A stretch of 32,010 nt of DNA, taken from NCBI RefSeq assembly GCF_001426375.1, contig NZ_LMEO01000034.1, positions 1 to 32,010 of the forward strand, written 5' to 3'. Shown here in pieces: positions 8,554 to 18,576 of the stretch; within the stretch, counting starts at the first letter, position 1, and each line of letters starts with the position of its first letter. The notes under the pieces were generated by a model. It was given only the letters and a program-made list of their open reading frames with translations, ran no database searches and had not been told where the DNA came from. The DNA is from Paenibacillus sp. Root444D2 (GTDB taxonomy: Bacteria > Bacillota > Bacilli > Paenibacillales > NBRC-103111). Both the position numbers and the translations under genes were made by a program.

Positions 8554-9789
8554 CTATTCGTGGTCGTGCAGTAGCTGATTAAAAGGCTTATTACTCATTC
8601 CAATTCGGTCAATCTTAATATGAACACTGGGCTCTAATTGGAGGGTAGGGAATTGTTGTTCCCAGTCGTTCTTTATGTTCTTCCAAACCTTAGGATGTTT
8701 TCTGTGAATCACATCTGCGAAACCAAATACATCCGCATTTTTCTCGATAGCAGCTTGAAAGGCTTTGGTCATTAAGCTCTTAACTTCCTCATTTGCAATG
8801 TCTTCCGTGACTTTAACACCCTTTAGCTTAGAAACGTCGTCATTGCAGCCATTCTCAATAAGAACACCAGCAGCATTTGCTTCCACCTTCATAACCCATT
8901 GCCCGTCACTAGTGAGGATTGGCTTCAGTTTGGTTGTCGCTTTAGTGATTCGAATCGCGGATTTATAATCTTTACTTCCTTTGGAACAGCCAATACGCAA
9001 AACGGTCTTATTAATCGTATCCCGGATCCAATTAATGCCGTATCCTTCATCGGATGTAAACCAGCCAACAAGCTTATCCTTTTTGAAAATACCAAGTCTA
9101 CCCAATTTTAATTTGTTTGCAGAAGTTGTTTTTTTTAACTCTGCTATAGAAGAGTCAGGCCTAATGCCGATGCCAGAAATGATTACTTCAGGAATTAATG
9201 TAAAGGAAGAGTCACTCGTCATTCCCATCATGACATTGTGAACCATGACTTGATTAAAATTAGAACCGTTTTTGTCTTCATTGTGAATCATATTGCGAAC
9301 GGCGGCTCCAGGCAGCTTCTCAAGGGGCGCAACCTGCTCCAGAATTCTTCTTCCTTCCCCTCTAGTTACGAATAGGCTGACAGTTTCTCGAGATTCCGCA
9401 TTGCGCAAATAGGTGTCCATAAGTTGAGAAATGCCATGCTTAGCCGCTTCTTCACCAATGACAACAATTCGATTATGGGCAAAAAACAGAGCACGCGGCA
9501 TTTCCAAGCTTGATTTTTGAATCGCACCTCGAATGGAATCACCACTCGTAGAGAATACGATGACGGGTGCTTGCTGGCTGGCATTTCCACCCATGCTTTG
9601 ACTCGAAATCGTCTGAGGAATGACAATCTGGTAAGAAACAGTCCAGTCTTTCCCGTTCCAATCGATGGCTGTTGCCGATGTGATTCCGAGTTGATTTAAC
9701 TCGATTCGATCCCAGCATCCAGATAGCAGTAGGCATAAGAAGATGCTTGTAAGTAAGCGAAGCCAGCCGTGAAAGAAGCTTGTTCCCAT
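8554..9789 (-). CDS. Ger(x)C family spore germination lipoprotein (C subunit)
   Basis: The lipid-anchored subunit of a germinant receptor, on the outer face of the spore inner membrane. A signal peptide ends in the lipobox LLSGC with lipidated Cys at about residue 25, followed by the typical WDRIELNQLGI. The rest is the soluble three-domain GerC fold, with the family motif AIDWNGKDWTVSYQI early and the C-terminal FQAAIEKNADVFGFADVIH. 411 aa, slightly longer than the two 372-aa C proteins in the plus-strand locus. AAGGAGGTG lies before the ATG. It sits between the A gene (26 bases upstream) and the B gene. Confidence 0.92.
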   Translation of the reverse strand: MGTSFFHGWLRLLTSIFLCLLLSGCWDRIELNQLGITSATAIDWNGKDWTVSYQIVIPQTISSQSMGGNASQQAPVIVFSTSGDSIRGAIQKSSLEMPRALFFAHNRIVVIGEEAAKHGISQLMDTYLRNAESRETVSLFVTRGEGRRILEQVAPLEKLPGAAVRNMIHNEDKNGSNFNQVMVHNVMMGMTSDSSFTLIPEVIISGIGIRPDSSIAELKKTTSANKLKLGRLGIFKKDKLVGWFTSDEGYGINWIRDTINKTVLRIGCSKGSKDYKSAIRITKATTKLKPILTSDGQWVMKVEANAAGVLIENGCNDDVSKLKGVKVTEDIANEEVKSLMTKAFQAAIEKNADVFGFADVIHRKHPKVWKNIKNDWEQQFPTLQLEPSVHIKIDRIGMSNKPFNQLLHDHE

Positions 9790-9815
9790 TTACCTAGCAC
9801 CTCCTTAATGGCAAA

Positions 9816-11342
9816 TCAGTGATTATCTCTCTTTGAAGGAGACGGCTTCATATTCGGTGCTTGTCTGGTGTAATTTTCGCTTATGGGACGCCCAGCCATT
9901 TTCCCCCAAGGCACTCGGAGAAGAATATCTCTAAATTTTGATAAAACAAGAGGGGCAAGAGGGGTCAGATAAGGGACCCCGAAAGAACGGAGAGAGGCTA
10001 AATGAATCAAGATGGCCATGCATCCTGCCATGATCCCAAACAAGCCAAATGTGCCAGCGAGCAGCATAAGGGCAAACCTGATTAATCGGGCAGCTATCCC
10101 CATATTCAACGCAGGCGTAACGAAATTGGAAATGGCTGTGAAGGAAACGATAATGACCATAGCCGCTGAAACAAGACCAGCTTGCACAGCAGCTTGCCCC
10201 AACACAAGTGCACCGACGATAGATATGGCTGAACCAATGACACGAGGCATTCGTATGCCGGCTTCCCGAAGAACCTCGAACGTAATTTCCATCAGGAAAG
10301 CTTCAACAATAGCGGGGAAAGGGACGCCTTCCCGCTGTGCAGCCAAGCTGATCAGCAACGTTGTCGGCAGCATCTCTTGGTGGAAGGTTGTGACGGCGAT
10401 ATAGCAGGATGGGAGAAGCATGGAAATGAAAAAAGAGATATAGCGAATAAAGCGGACGAAAGTAGCAATATCAAAACGTTGATAGTAATCTTCACTCGAC
10501 TGTAGAAATCTAAAAAAGGTTACTGGGGCAAGCAGGACAAAAGGAGTTCCATCGACGATTATGGCAACTTGTCCCTCTAGAAGGCCAGCTGCGACGGCAT
10601 CTGGCCTTTCTGAGTTCATAATGGTAGGGAAGGGGGTGTAAGTTCTATCTTCGATGAATTCCTCAATGTACCCGCTCTCAAGGATGCTGTCGACGTCAAT
10701 CCTGTCTAGGCGATTCTTGACTTCTTGAACGACATGTTCTTCAGCAATTCCATCCAAATAGGTGATGACGATTTCAGTTTGCGTATACCGACCTAATCGC
10801 AGGGTAATAAACCGAAGATCGGGCGATTTAATTTTCCTCCGCAGCAGGGAAGTATTGGTTCGCAAGTCTTCTGTAAAGCTTTCTTTCGGACCTCTTACGA
10901 CGGTCTGTGTTTGAGGTTCCTCTATGGCACGCTTATCCCACCCTGTTGTACCAGCGATTAATGCTTCATTGTAGCCGTCAGCAATAATGATGGTGTTACC
11001 GTCCAAGAGAGCTGCCAAGAGGTCTACGCCCTCAATTGTGGCGGTCAAATTACTAATGGTTAAAGCTTGTCTCAATAAGTCATGAAAACAAATTTCTTGG
11101 TTCCAGTAAAACTCGGTTTCTTGAGAGGTTAGAAGGGGCTTAACAATATGATCATTAACCGCTTCCGATTTAACGAGACCCTCTATGTATACCAGAGCAA
11201 TCGCATTAGTATCGGGAAAGATACCAACATCCATACGGCGAATTATGACATCAGAACTTGTCCCAAGCCTTTTCAGGATCCGTTCAATATTCTCTTGCAG
11301 GTCTGTTGAAAGCGGGAATGGGATTGGCAGGGACGATTTCAT
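9816..11342 (-). CDS. Spore germination protein, GerA/GerKA family (A subunit)
   Basis: The largest subunit of a germinant receptor; A subunits oligomerise and have been proposed to form a membrane channel. A cytoplasmic N-terminal region of about 280 residues carries GWDKRAIEEPQTQTVVRGPK and DGTPFVLLAPVTFF, family hallmarks. It is followed by membrane helices and the signature PFPAIVEAFLMEITFEVLRE. 508 aa, normal length. A GGGGG ribosome site precedes ATG 11342. First gene of the operon; it is divergent from the ilv promoter, with only about 70 bases between. A forespore sigma-G promoter is expected, but I could not fix one with correct spacing. Confidence 0.93.
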   Translation of the reverse strand: MKSSLPIPFPLSTDLQENIERILKRLGTSSDVIIRRMDVGIFPDTNAIALVYIEGLVKSEAVNDHIVKPLLTSQETEFYWNQEICFHDLLRQALTISNLTATIEGVDLLAALLDGNTIIIADGYNEALIAGTTGWDKRAIEEPQTQTVVRGPKESFTEDLRTNTSLLRRKIKSPDLRFITLRLGRYTQTEIVITYLDGIAEEHVVQEVKNRLDRIDVDSILESGYIEEFIEDRTYTPFPTIMNSERPDAVAAGLLEGQVAIIVDGTPFVLLAPVTFFRFLQSSEDYYQRFDIATFVRFIRYISFFISMLLPSCYIAVTTFHQEMLPTTLLISLAAQREGVPFPAIVEAFLMEITFEVLREAGIRMPRVIGSAISIVGALVLGQAAVQAGLVSAAMVIIVSFTAISNFVTPALNMGIAARLIRFALMLLAGTFGLFGIMAGCMAILIHLASLRSFGVPYLTPLAPLVLSKFRDILLRVPWGKMAGRPISENYTRQAPNMKPSPSKRDNH

Positions 11343-11413
11343 CAGTAGCCCCCTAATTTTCCTAGATTGGTATTATCTTCTCTCACCTGATTTTGTTTTA
11401 TTCAGTTTGACTA

Positions 11414-11442
11414 TTGACTATTCTTCAGGGGATGCATATAAT
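11414..11442 (+). promoter_or_regulatory. Strong sigma-A promoter of the ilv-leu operon
   Basis: TTGACT (11414-11419), 17 bases, then a perfect TATAAT (11437-11442). A second TTGACT at 11407-11412 is seven bases further upstream. Transcription from here would begin near 11449 and pass through the T-box leader. Confidence 0.75.
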
Positions 11443-11477
11443 AATCTCTAAATCATATTATATATGGTGATCTACAC

Positions 11478-11802
11478 TAACGAATCGGCTATGAAGAGGA
11501 AGAAGTAATAAGGGCACTTATGCGCAGAGAGCGTTGGACTTGCTGAAACCATCGCCTTAATCCCTTACGTACGAAGTCACCTCGGAGCTGTTTTCCTGAA
11601 ATATGCGGCATTGCTGCAAGCAATAGGGGAAATCGGAAGAGCACACGTTATCGTGCTGAGGGTATTGTTCTTCATGAACATACCTGCTAAGGCTATGTGC
11701 TGTGAGGCGCGTAGCAAATTTGGGTGGTACCACGGAAGCTTGAACCCCTTTCGTCCCGTTTTACACGTTACGTGCGTGTATGGGATGAATAGGGGTTTTT
11801 CT
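11478..11802 (+). promoter_or_regulatory. T-box leader with terminator upstream of ilvB
   Basis: A tRNA-sensing transcription attenuator. The invariant T-box sequence GGGTGGTACCACGG is at 11722-11735. It is followed by an intrinsic terminator with AACCCCT pairing AGGGGTT (11743-11797), inner pairings TCCC/GGGA and TACACG/CGTGTA, and a T run to about 11802. Stem I elements (AAGAGGAAGAAGTA at the base, CAGAGAGCG in the AG-bulge region) begin near 11490. The candidate specifier is CTC at 11581-11583 (leucine), chosen because it precedes GGAGC and fits the operon; it was not verified by folding. Uncharged tRNA-Leu would stabilise the antiterminator and allow ilv-leu expression. Confidence 0.88.
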
Positions 11803-11860
11803 TATTGTCTAAGAAAGCTCGCAGAATGACATGGACTTACTTTTTGAGAGGAGGATCACA

Positions 11861-13606
11861 ATGAATGTTCAAACTGAACCAAAAAAGTCAAAAGAAGAAT
11901 TAATTGAGAAGCTTACGAAGCCGGACCTGATTACAGGCTCCGAAATTCTGCTGAGAAGCTTATTGCTGGAGGGTGTGGACTGCGTCTTTGGATATCCGGG
12001 CGGCGCTGTTTTGTACATTTACGATGCAATGCATGGTTTTGATGATTTTAACCACTTATTGACTAGACATGAGCAAGGAGCCATTCACGCAGCTGATGGA
12101 TATGCACGTTCCACAGGTAAAGTTGGCGTATGTATCGCAACTTCCGGACCGGGGGCAACGAACCTCGTCACAGGAATAGCTACAGCTTACATGGATTCCG
12201 TTCCGCTCGTCGTCATCACAGGGAACGTAGCAACAAACTTCATTGGTACGGATGCTTTCCAAGAGGCAGATATTACAGGTATTACGATGCCTATTACCAA
12301 ACATAGCTACTTGGTTAGAGACGTAAACGATCTACCGCGCATCATTCATGAAGCGTTCCATATAGCGAACTCAGGTCGTAAAGGTCCGGTTCTCATTGAC
12401 ATACCAAAGGATGTCTCGGCTAATAAAACGATATTTAAACCCGTAACGGATGTAAGCATCCGCGGTTATAACCCAACGGTGCAACCGAATAAACTGCAAG
12501 TGGATAAGCTGATTAAAGCGATCGAAGAAGCAGAACGTCCGGTCATTATTGCAGGCGGCGGTGTTGTATACGCAGACGCATCCAAAGAATTAATCGAGTT
12601 CGTTAATAAAACACAGATTCCGGTTGCAACGACCTTGCTCGGATTAAGCGGCTTCCCAAGCGGACATGAGCTATGGCTCGGAATGCCCGGTATGCACGGG
12701 ACGTTTACAGCGAACACAGCCATTCAGAATGCGGATCTCTTGATTTCTATCGGTTCCCGATTCGATGACCGCGTGACGATGAATTTGAACGGTTTTGCTC
12801 CAAAAGTGAAGAAAATCGCTCACATTGACGTTGATCCTGCGGAAATTGGCAAGAACGTGAAGACGGATATCCCATGTGTTGGCGACGTGAAAGCTGTTCT
12901 GGAATATGCGAATACCAAAGCAAAGCCTGCGAAGAGCGGAGCGTGGATTGCTGAGCTTCAGGAAAGTAAAGAGAAGTTCCCGCTGAAATATGGCAATACC
13001 GAGACGGAATTGAAGCCGCAATACGTTATCGAAATGATTAGTGAGACGACGAAAGGCGAAGCGATCATAACGACAGACGTTGGACAGCATCAGATGTGGG
13101 CAGCTCAATTCTATCGTTTCAAAAACCCGCGCTCCTTGGTCACATCTGGTGGTCTTGGCACGATGGGCTTCGGATTCCCATCAGCGATTGGTGCTCAAAT
13201 GGGTAACCCGGATAAACTCGTTGTATCCATTAATGGCGACGGCGGCGTTCAAATGTGTGCGCAAGAGCTTGCGATCTGTGCGATTAACAACATTCCGGTG
13301 AAGGTTGTTATTATTAACAACCAAGTGCTGGGCATGGTTCGTCAATGGCAGGAGATCATTTATGATAACCGCTATAGCCATATTGACCTGGCTGGCAGCC
13401 CTGATTTCGTGAAACTGGCAGAAGCTTACGGCGTAAAAGGCTTGCGTGCCACGACGAAGGAAGAAGCAAGAAGAGCATGGCAGGAAGCACTCGATACACC
13501 GGGTCCTGTCGTTATTGATTTCGTCGTGCCAAAAGGAGAGAATGTCTTCCCGATGGTTAAAGCAGGCGATACAATTAGTGACATGTTAATGGGGGATTCG
13601 GAATGA
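11861..13606 (+). CDS. ilvB: Acetolactate synthase, large (catalytic) subunit
   Basis: A ThDP- and FAD-dependent enzyme that condenses two pyruvates to acetolactate, or pyruvate with 2-oxobutyrate, the first common step of valine, leucine and isoleucine synthesis. The N-terminal ThDP domain has CVFGYPGGAVLYIYDA and the catalytic glutamate in RHEQGAIHAADGYAR (E71). The C-terminal ThDP-binding motif runs from GDGGVQM to VVIINN. I place the start at ATG 11861, nine bases after GAGAGGAGG; an in-frame ATG at 11831 lacks a ribosome site. 581 aa, normal length. It overlaps ilvN by 4 bases, indicating translational coupling with its regulatory subunit. Confidence 0.97.
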   Translation: MNVQTEPKKSKEELIEKLTKPDLITGSEILLRSLLLEGVDCVFGYPGGAVLYIYDAMHGFDDFNHLLTRHEQGAIHAADGYARSTGKVGVCIATSGPGATNLVTGIATAYMDSVPLVVITGNVATNFIGTDAFQEADITGITMPITKHSYLVRDVNDLPRIIHEAFHIANSGRKGPVLIDIPKDVSANKTIFKPVTDVSIRGYNPTVQPNKLQVDKLIKAIEEAERPVIIAGGGVVYADASKELIEFVNKTQIPVATTLLGLSGFPSGHELWLGMPGMHGTFTANTAIQNADLLISIGSRFDDRVTMNLNGFAPKVKKIAHIDVDPAEIGKNVKTDIPCVGDVKAVLEYANTKAKPAKSGAWIAELQESKEKFPLKYGNTETELKPQYVIEMISETTKGEAIITTDVGQHQMWAAQFYRFKNPRSLVTSGGLGTMGFGFPSAIGAQMGNPDKLVVSINGDGGVQMCAQELAICAINNIPVKVVIINNQVLGMVRQWQEIIYDNRYSHIDLAGSPDFVKLAEAYGVKGLRATTKEEARRAWQEALDTPGPVVIDFVVPKGENVFPMVKAGDTISDMLMGDSE

Positions 13607-14094
13607 TGACAACTAAACATACAGTTTCCGTACTCGTAAACAATCAGCCTGGTGTCCTGCAGCGTGTATCCGGTTTGTTCGGACGCAGAGGCTTTAACAT
13701 TGAAAGCATCACCGTAGGGGAGTCCGAAGAACTCGGACTTTCCCGAATGGTTATTGTCACCACAGGGGACGACAACACGCTTGAGCAAATTTCCAAGCAA
13801 TTGTACAAGTTGATTGACGTCATTAAAGTCATCGACCTAAGCTCGAACCCAATGGTTGCCAGAGAACTGGCACTCATTAAAGTAAATGCAGAACCGATTA
13901 TGCGTCCGGAAATACTCGGTATTGTAGAGACATTCCGCGCAGCGGTGGTAGATATTGGGCCAGCCTCAATTATCGTGCAAGTTGTTGGAGATTCAGATAA
14001 AATAGATGCTATGGTCGAATTACTTCGTCCTTATGGCATCCGTGAGCTTTCCCGCACGGGAGTCACAGCGATGATTCGCGGTTCAGTTAAATAA
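13603..14094 (+). CDS. ilvN: Acetolactate synthase, small (regulatory) subunit
   Basis: Binds IlvB, raises its activity and confers feedback inhibition, usually by valine. The N-terminal ACT domain shows HTVSVLVNNQPGVLQRVSGL and RRGFNIESITVG, followed by the small-subunit C-terminal domain ending in GIRELSRTGVTAMIRG. 163 aa, typical for Bacillota (ilvH-like size). The start ATG at 13603 overlaps the ilvB stop codon. Another ATG at 13606 is out of frame. No terminator follows, so transcription continues to ilvC through a 151-base structured spacer. Confidence 0.96.
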   Translation: MMTTKHTVSVLVNNQPGVLQRVSGLFGRRGFNIESITVGESEELGLSRMVIVTTGDDNTLEQISKQLYKLIDVIKVIDLSSNPMVARELALIKVNAEPIMRPEILGIVETFRAAVVDIGPASIIVQVVGDSDKIDAMVELLRPYGIRELSRTGVTAMIRGSVK

Positions 14095-14121
14095 GACATA
14101 AAGCAGTTTGGGTAAAGAGGT

Positions 14122-15238
<1,117 letters not shown>

Positions 15239-15267
15239 TCATAAGTACTAATTATAGCAATACCTTC

Positions 15268-15309
15268 CACAGGGAGTGATTGAGGAGAATTTCCCAATCA
15301 CTCCCTGTG
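15268..15309 (+). other. Long perfect hairpin at the 3' end of ilvC, without a T-tract
   Basis: CACAGGGAGTGATTG (15268-15282) and CAATCACTCCCTGTG (15295-15309) form a perfect 15-bp stem with a 12-base loop that can itself pair GGA/TCC. Neither strand has a T run after it, so it is not a classical terminator. It may be a 3'-end protector or processing site of ilvC mRNA; the B. subtilis ilv-leu transcript is known to be processed around ilvC. Confidence 0.65.
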
Positions 15310-15556
15310 AATACTATAAAGACGAGTAAAAATTGGCGAGGTGCCTTTTAATCCTTCGAAGAACAACCCAGTGGAGGGCTCAGTGTTTGCTGGAGAAGCG
15401 TAGCGTTCGCCTTTGAAAACGTGTCCCAACCTTTGGTTTAAGTGGATGAGGGGACGTGTTTTCAAGAAGTGATCGGAAGCAAATGCTGAAGACCGGAACG
15501 GTCAGGGGTTCAGCTTCGATGGTTAATAGAACAATCGAAATCTTTTAGGAGGTGAC
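15310..15556 (+). other. Structured region upstream of leuA
   Basis: There is no gene here, but several hairpins follow one another. GAAAACGTGTCCC (15415-15427) pairs with GGGACGTGTTTTC (15451-15463), 13 bp with two G-U. GCTGAA (15485-15490) pairs with TTCAGC (15509-15514) and encloses GACC/GGTC (15491-15503). TTCGAT (15515-15520) pairs with ATCGAA (15534-15539), ending eight bases before the leuA ribosome site. No T-box core sequence and no T-tract are present. The region could be a leader RNA or a processing region; I could not assign it to a known riboswitch class. Confidence 0.4.
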
Positions 15557-17107
15557 ATGGTGCGCAAAATCTACATCTTTGATACAACGCTTAGAGACGG
15601 AGAGCAATCGCCAGGTGTGAACCTGAACACGCAGGAGAAAGTCGAGATCGCGCTGCAGCTTGAGAAGCTTGGCGTTGATCGTATGGAGGCTGGTTTCCCA
15701 GCTGCATCGCCTGGTGACTTGGCTGGTGTGAATGCCGTTGCGAGAGCGGTCAGGAATGCCTCTGTTATCGGCTTGTCCCGCTCGAAGGAGAGTGATATCG
15801 AGGCCGTTCGTGAAGCGCTACAGGGCGCTCAGGACCCGTGTATTCATCTTTTCCTAGCGACGTCTCCTATTCATCGTCAGCATAAGCTGAAGATGGAGAA
15901 ACACCAAGTGCTGGAGACAGCCGAAGCAGCGATTAAATATGCGAAAAAGTATTTCAGCAAAATCGAGTTTTCACTCGAAGATGCTGGTCGTACAGAGCTG
16001 GATTTCATCGCAGAAGTAACAGCAATGGCTATTCGTGCTGGCGCTTCCGTGGTGAATATTCCGGATACAGTCGGATTTATGACACCGTACGACTACGGTA
16101 ATATTTTCAAAATGCTGAAGGAGACCGTGCCCGGCATTGAGAAGATTCAACTGAGCGCGCATTGCCATGACGATCTCGGAATGGCGACGGCTAATGCGCT
16201 AGCGGCAGTACTTAATGGTGCCGATCAAATCGAAGGCACCATTAATGGGATCGGCGAGCGAGCGGGCAACACCTCGATCGAGGAAGTTGTGATGGCGCTC
16301 GAGACGCGCCAGGATTTCTACCAAGCGAAAACATCGCTTGTGCTGAAAGAGATCTACCGCACCAGCCGTTTGGTCAGCAAGCTGACCGGCATGGTGGTGC
16401 CAGGCAATAAGGCGATCGTCGGCGCTAACGCGTTCGCCCATGAGTCCGGCATCCATCAGGATGGAATGCTCAAGGAGAAAACGACTTACGAGATTATTTC
16501 CCCTGAAACCATAGGGGTCAAGGAAAGTAAGCTCGTAATGGGTAAACACTCCGGACGCCACGCGTTCCGTGAAAAGCTAATTGATCTCGGCTACGACCTC
16601 GGAGACGAGCAAGTGAACGCGGCTTTCGCCAAGTTCAAAGATTTGGCAGATCGCAAGAAGCAGGTTGAAGACGAAGATATTCGCGCATTGATCGAAGAGA
16701 AATTGATCGAGACGCCGGAAATTTTCGCGCTAGGCACGCTTCAGGTTGCTTATGGCAACCAGATGACACCAACAGCAACGGTACATGTTCGCTTCCAGGA
16801 CGGTACTGAAGTGGCTGAAAGCGCGGTCGGTAACGGCTCGGTTGATGCGATTTACAATGCGATTGATAAAGCAACGAAGGAAGACGTCGAACTGGATGAC
16901 TACTCCATCAAATCCGTATCCCACGGGAAAGATGCATTAGGCGAGGTTCACGTTGTTCTTAAGCAGAACGATGTAGCCGTTCAAGGTCGCGGTATTTCCA
17001 CGGATATTTTGGAAGCAAGCGCCAAAGCGTATTTGGACGCTGTGAACAGGCTCATTGATAAACGCAAAACCCCAACAAGCAACAGAAGCAACGTCACGTT
17101 GATTTAA
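15557..17107 (+). CDS. leuA: 2-isopropylmalate synthase
   Basis: Condenses acetyl-CoA with 2-oxoisovalerate, the first committed step to leucine, and is normally feedback-inhibited by leucine. The TIM-barrel catalytic domain starts with [13 protein letters not shown] (8-20) and has the metal-binding [13 protein letters not shown] near 203 and the [11 protein letters not shown] motif. [12 protein letters not shown] lies in the linker, and the C-terminal regulatory domain spans about 390-510. 516 aa, normal. AGGAGG at 15547-15552 is four bases before ATG 15557 and seven before an in-frame GTG at 15560, so the true start may be the GTG. It is the last gene before a terminator. leuC and leuD do not follow. 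Confidence 0.97.
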   Translation: MVRKIYIFDTTLRDGEQSPGVNLNTQEKVEIALQLEKLGVDRMEAGFPAASPGDLAGVNAVARAVRNASVIGLSRSKESDIEAVREALQGAQDPCIHLFLATSPIHRQHKLKMEKHQVLETAEAAIKYAKKYFSKIEFSLEDAGRTELDFIAEVTAMAIRAGASVVNIPDTVGFMTPYDYGNIFKMLKETVPGIEKIQLSAHCHDDLGMATANALAAVLNGADQIEGTINGIGERAGNTSIEEVVMALETRQDFYQAKTSLVLKEIYRTSRLVSKLTGMVVPGNKAIVGANAFAHESGIHQDGMLKEKTTYEIISPETIGVKESKLVMGKHSGRHAFREKLIDLGYDLGDEQVNAAFAKFKDLADRKKQVEDEDIRALIEEKLIETPEIFALGTLQVAYGNQMTPTATVHVRFQDGTEVAESAVGNGSVDAIYNAIDKATKEDVELDDYSIKSVSHGKDALGEVHVVLKQNDVAVQGRGISTDILEASAKAYLDAVNRLIDKRKTPTSNRSNVTLI

Positions 17108-17137
17108 TAACCTTGAGTCCACGGCACCACCCAGATA

Positions 17138-17177
17138 AGCACCTCACCTCCAAGCATAGCGAGGAGGGGTGCTTTCT
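17138..17177 (+). terminator. Terminator after leuA
   Basis: AGCACCTCACCTC (17138-17150) pairs with GAGGAGGGGTGCT (17161-17173) with one mismatch, followed by a short T-rich end. It probably closes the ilvBNC-leuA transcript. Confidence 0.7.
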
Positions 17178-17203
17178 ACAAATGCGAAAGGATGCGTCCA
17201 TTT

Positions 17204-18400
17204 ATGAAATATCGATTTTCTAAATCGCTTGAAGGTTTCTCATCCTCGGCGGTAAGAGAAATTCTCAAGCTGACACAAGGCAGTTCGATTATTTCTTTTG
17301 CCGGCGGATTGCCTGCTGAAGAGTTTTTTCCCTTGGACGCGGTTGCTGATGCGTTTCAAAGAGTGATTGGCGGCGGGAAGTCAGCGCTGCAGTATGGTTT
17401 GACCGAGGGGTATAAGCCACTTCGTGAATCCTTATGCAAGCGAATGGCTGCTAAGAATATGCAAGTAACACCTGACGAGATGCTGCTGACGACGGGTTCT
17501 CAGCAAGCGATTGATCTTCTTACGCGTGTTTATATTGATGAAGGCGATATCATTCTTGTTGAAAGCCCAACGTATTTGGCGGCCATTCAAGTATTTCAAG
17601 CCAAAGGCGCTAAGATTTATTCGGTTGATAGCGATAATGACGGTATGATTCTTGAAGATCTAGCGGCCAAAATTGCGAAGCACAATCCGAAGATGGTTTA
17701 TGTCATTCCGACCTTCTCTAACCCGGCAGGCCGTGCATGGAGCTTGGAACGTCGTCAAGGCTTACTGGATATTTGCCGCGGCGCGGAAGTGCTTATTTTG
17801 GAAGATGATCCGTATGGAGAAATCCAATTTAACGAAAGCGAAAGATACCCATCCATCTTCTCTTTGGGAGGGAAAGCCGAGGGCGGGAATGTTGTTTATA
17901 CCAGCACATTCTCCAAAACCGTCGCGCCTGCCTTCCGTACAGGATGGGTCATGGGCGATGAAACCGTTATTCGCCAAATTGCTCGTTTTAAGCAATCTGC
18001 GGATCTGCACTCCAGCACAATTGATCAGCAAACGCTGTATCATTTGCTTGAGCACTTTGATCTCGACGCACATATCTCCTTAATTCGTGAGCAATATCTG
18101 GATCGAATGAAATTCATGTCAGGCCTATTGAAAGATTTAAACTGGCCTGGACTGAAGTGGGAAGAACCGAAGGGCGGCATGTTCATCTGGGTGGAGCTGC
18201 CAGCGCATATTCGTGCCGAAGATCTGCTGAAAATTGCGGTAAAAGAAGGCGTAGCGTTTGTACCAGGATCCACTTTTTACGCCGAAAATCCACAATACAA
18301 CACAATGCGCCTGAATTACACACATACGGATCGAGCGAACACAATTCTTGGTATGCAGAAATTAGCTAAGGCTATGGAATCATATCTACAAAATGCATAG
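17204..18400 (+). CDS. PLP-dependent aminotransferase, class I/II (LysN/2-aminoadipate transaminase-like)
   Basis: A fold-type I aminotransferase of the MocR-related group without a DNA-binding domain. Members such as LysN act on 2-aminoadipate and often on leucine and other branched-chain or aromatic amino acids. ISFAGGLPAEEFFP (30-43) is the family N-terminus. TTGSQQAIDL binds PLP phosphate, N173 is in FSNPAG, D202 and Y204 lie in the DDPYGE segment, and the Schiff-base lysine is K238 in STFSK. An ATG at 17192 is in frame but overlaps the only AAAGGA ribosome-like site, so ATG 17204, 11 bases after it, is preferred. It directly follows leuA, so a last-step role in branched-chain amino acid synthesis is plausible but unproven. 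Confidence 0.88.
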   Translation: MKYRFSKSLEGFSSSAVREILKLTQGSSIISFAGGLPAEEFFPLDAVADAFQRVIGGGKSALQYGLTEGYKPLRESLCKRMAAKNMQVTPDEMLLTTGSQQAIDLLTRVYIDEGDIILVESPTYLAAIQVFQAKGAKIYSVDSDNDGMILEDLAAKIAKHNPKMVYVIPTFSNPAGRAWSLERRQGLLDICRGAEVLILEDDPYGEIQFNESERYPSIFSLGGKAEGGNVVYTSTFSKTVAPAFRTGWVMGDETVIRQIARFKQSADLHSSTIDQQTLYHLLEHFDLDAHISLIREQYLDRMKFMSGLLKDLNWPGLKWEEPKGGMFIWVELPAHIRAEDLLKIAVKEGVAFVPGSTFYAENPQYNTMRLNYTHTDRANTILGMQKLAKAMESYLQNA

Positions 18401-18409
18401 AAGATAACG

Positions 18410-18461
18410 CACCCTCATGCGAATTGGTCGTCAAAGACCATCAGTAGGAGGGTGTTTTTTT
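18410..18461 (+). terminator. Terminator of the aminotransferase gene
   Basis: CACCCTC (18410-18416) pairs with GAGGGTG (18448-18454), with an inner GGTC/GACC stem, followed by seven T. Confidence 0.88.
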
Positions 18462-18576
18462 GTGATCCATATTGGAAATACAGAATCCAAAGAGCTGCCT
18501 ATCTCCAGGTATCTTCTATGGGATTTGGCGGATCATTGACATGGAATATATTACAAATTATGATAAAAGGAGGACA

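Noticed and set aside
11354..11368. CodY-box-like AATTTTCCTAGATTG between the germination and ilv operons
   Set aside because: Five mismatches to the CodY consensus, too many to support without binding data, although CodY control of ilv genes is common.
11343..11406. Sigma-G promoter for the minus-strand germination operon
   Set aside because: TGAATA and a GATAATA element are present on the minus strand but are about 21 bases apart, too far for the usual 17-18.
11611..11829. 72-aa open frame inside the ilvB leader
   Set aside because: It covers the T-box antiterminator and terminator; the RNA structure explains the sequence, and there is no ribosome site.
12671..13108. Long open frame antisense to ilvB, and similar antisense frames over leuA, ilvC and leuB
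   Set aside because: Shadow frames of well-conserved genes, without ribosome sites or family motifs.
15310..15556. Second T-box or ppGpp-type riboswitch upstream of leuA
   Set aside because: I found no GGGTGGTACC-type core and could not match the ykkC-type consensus; only generic helices are visible.
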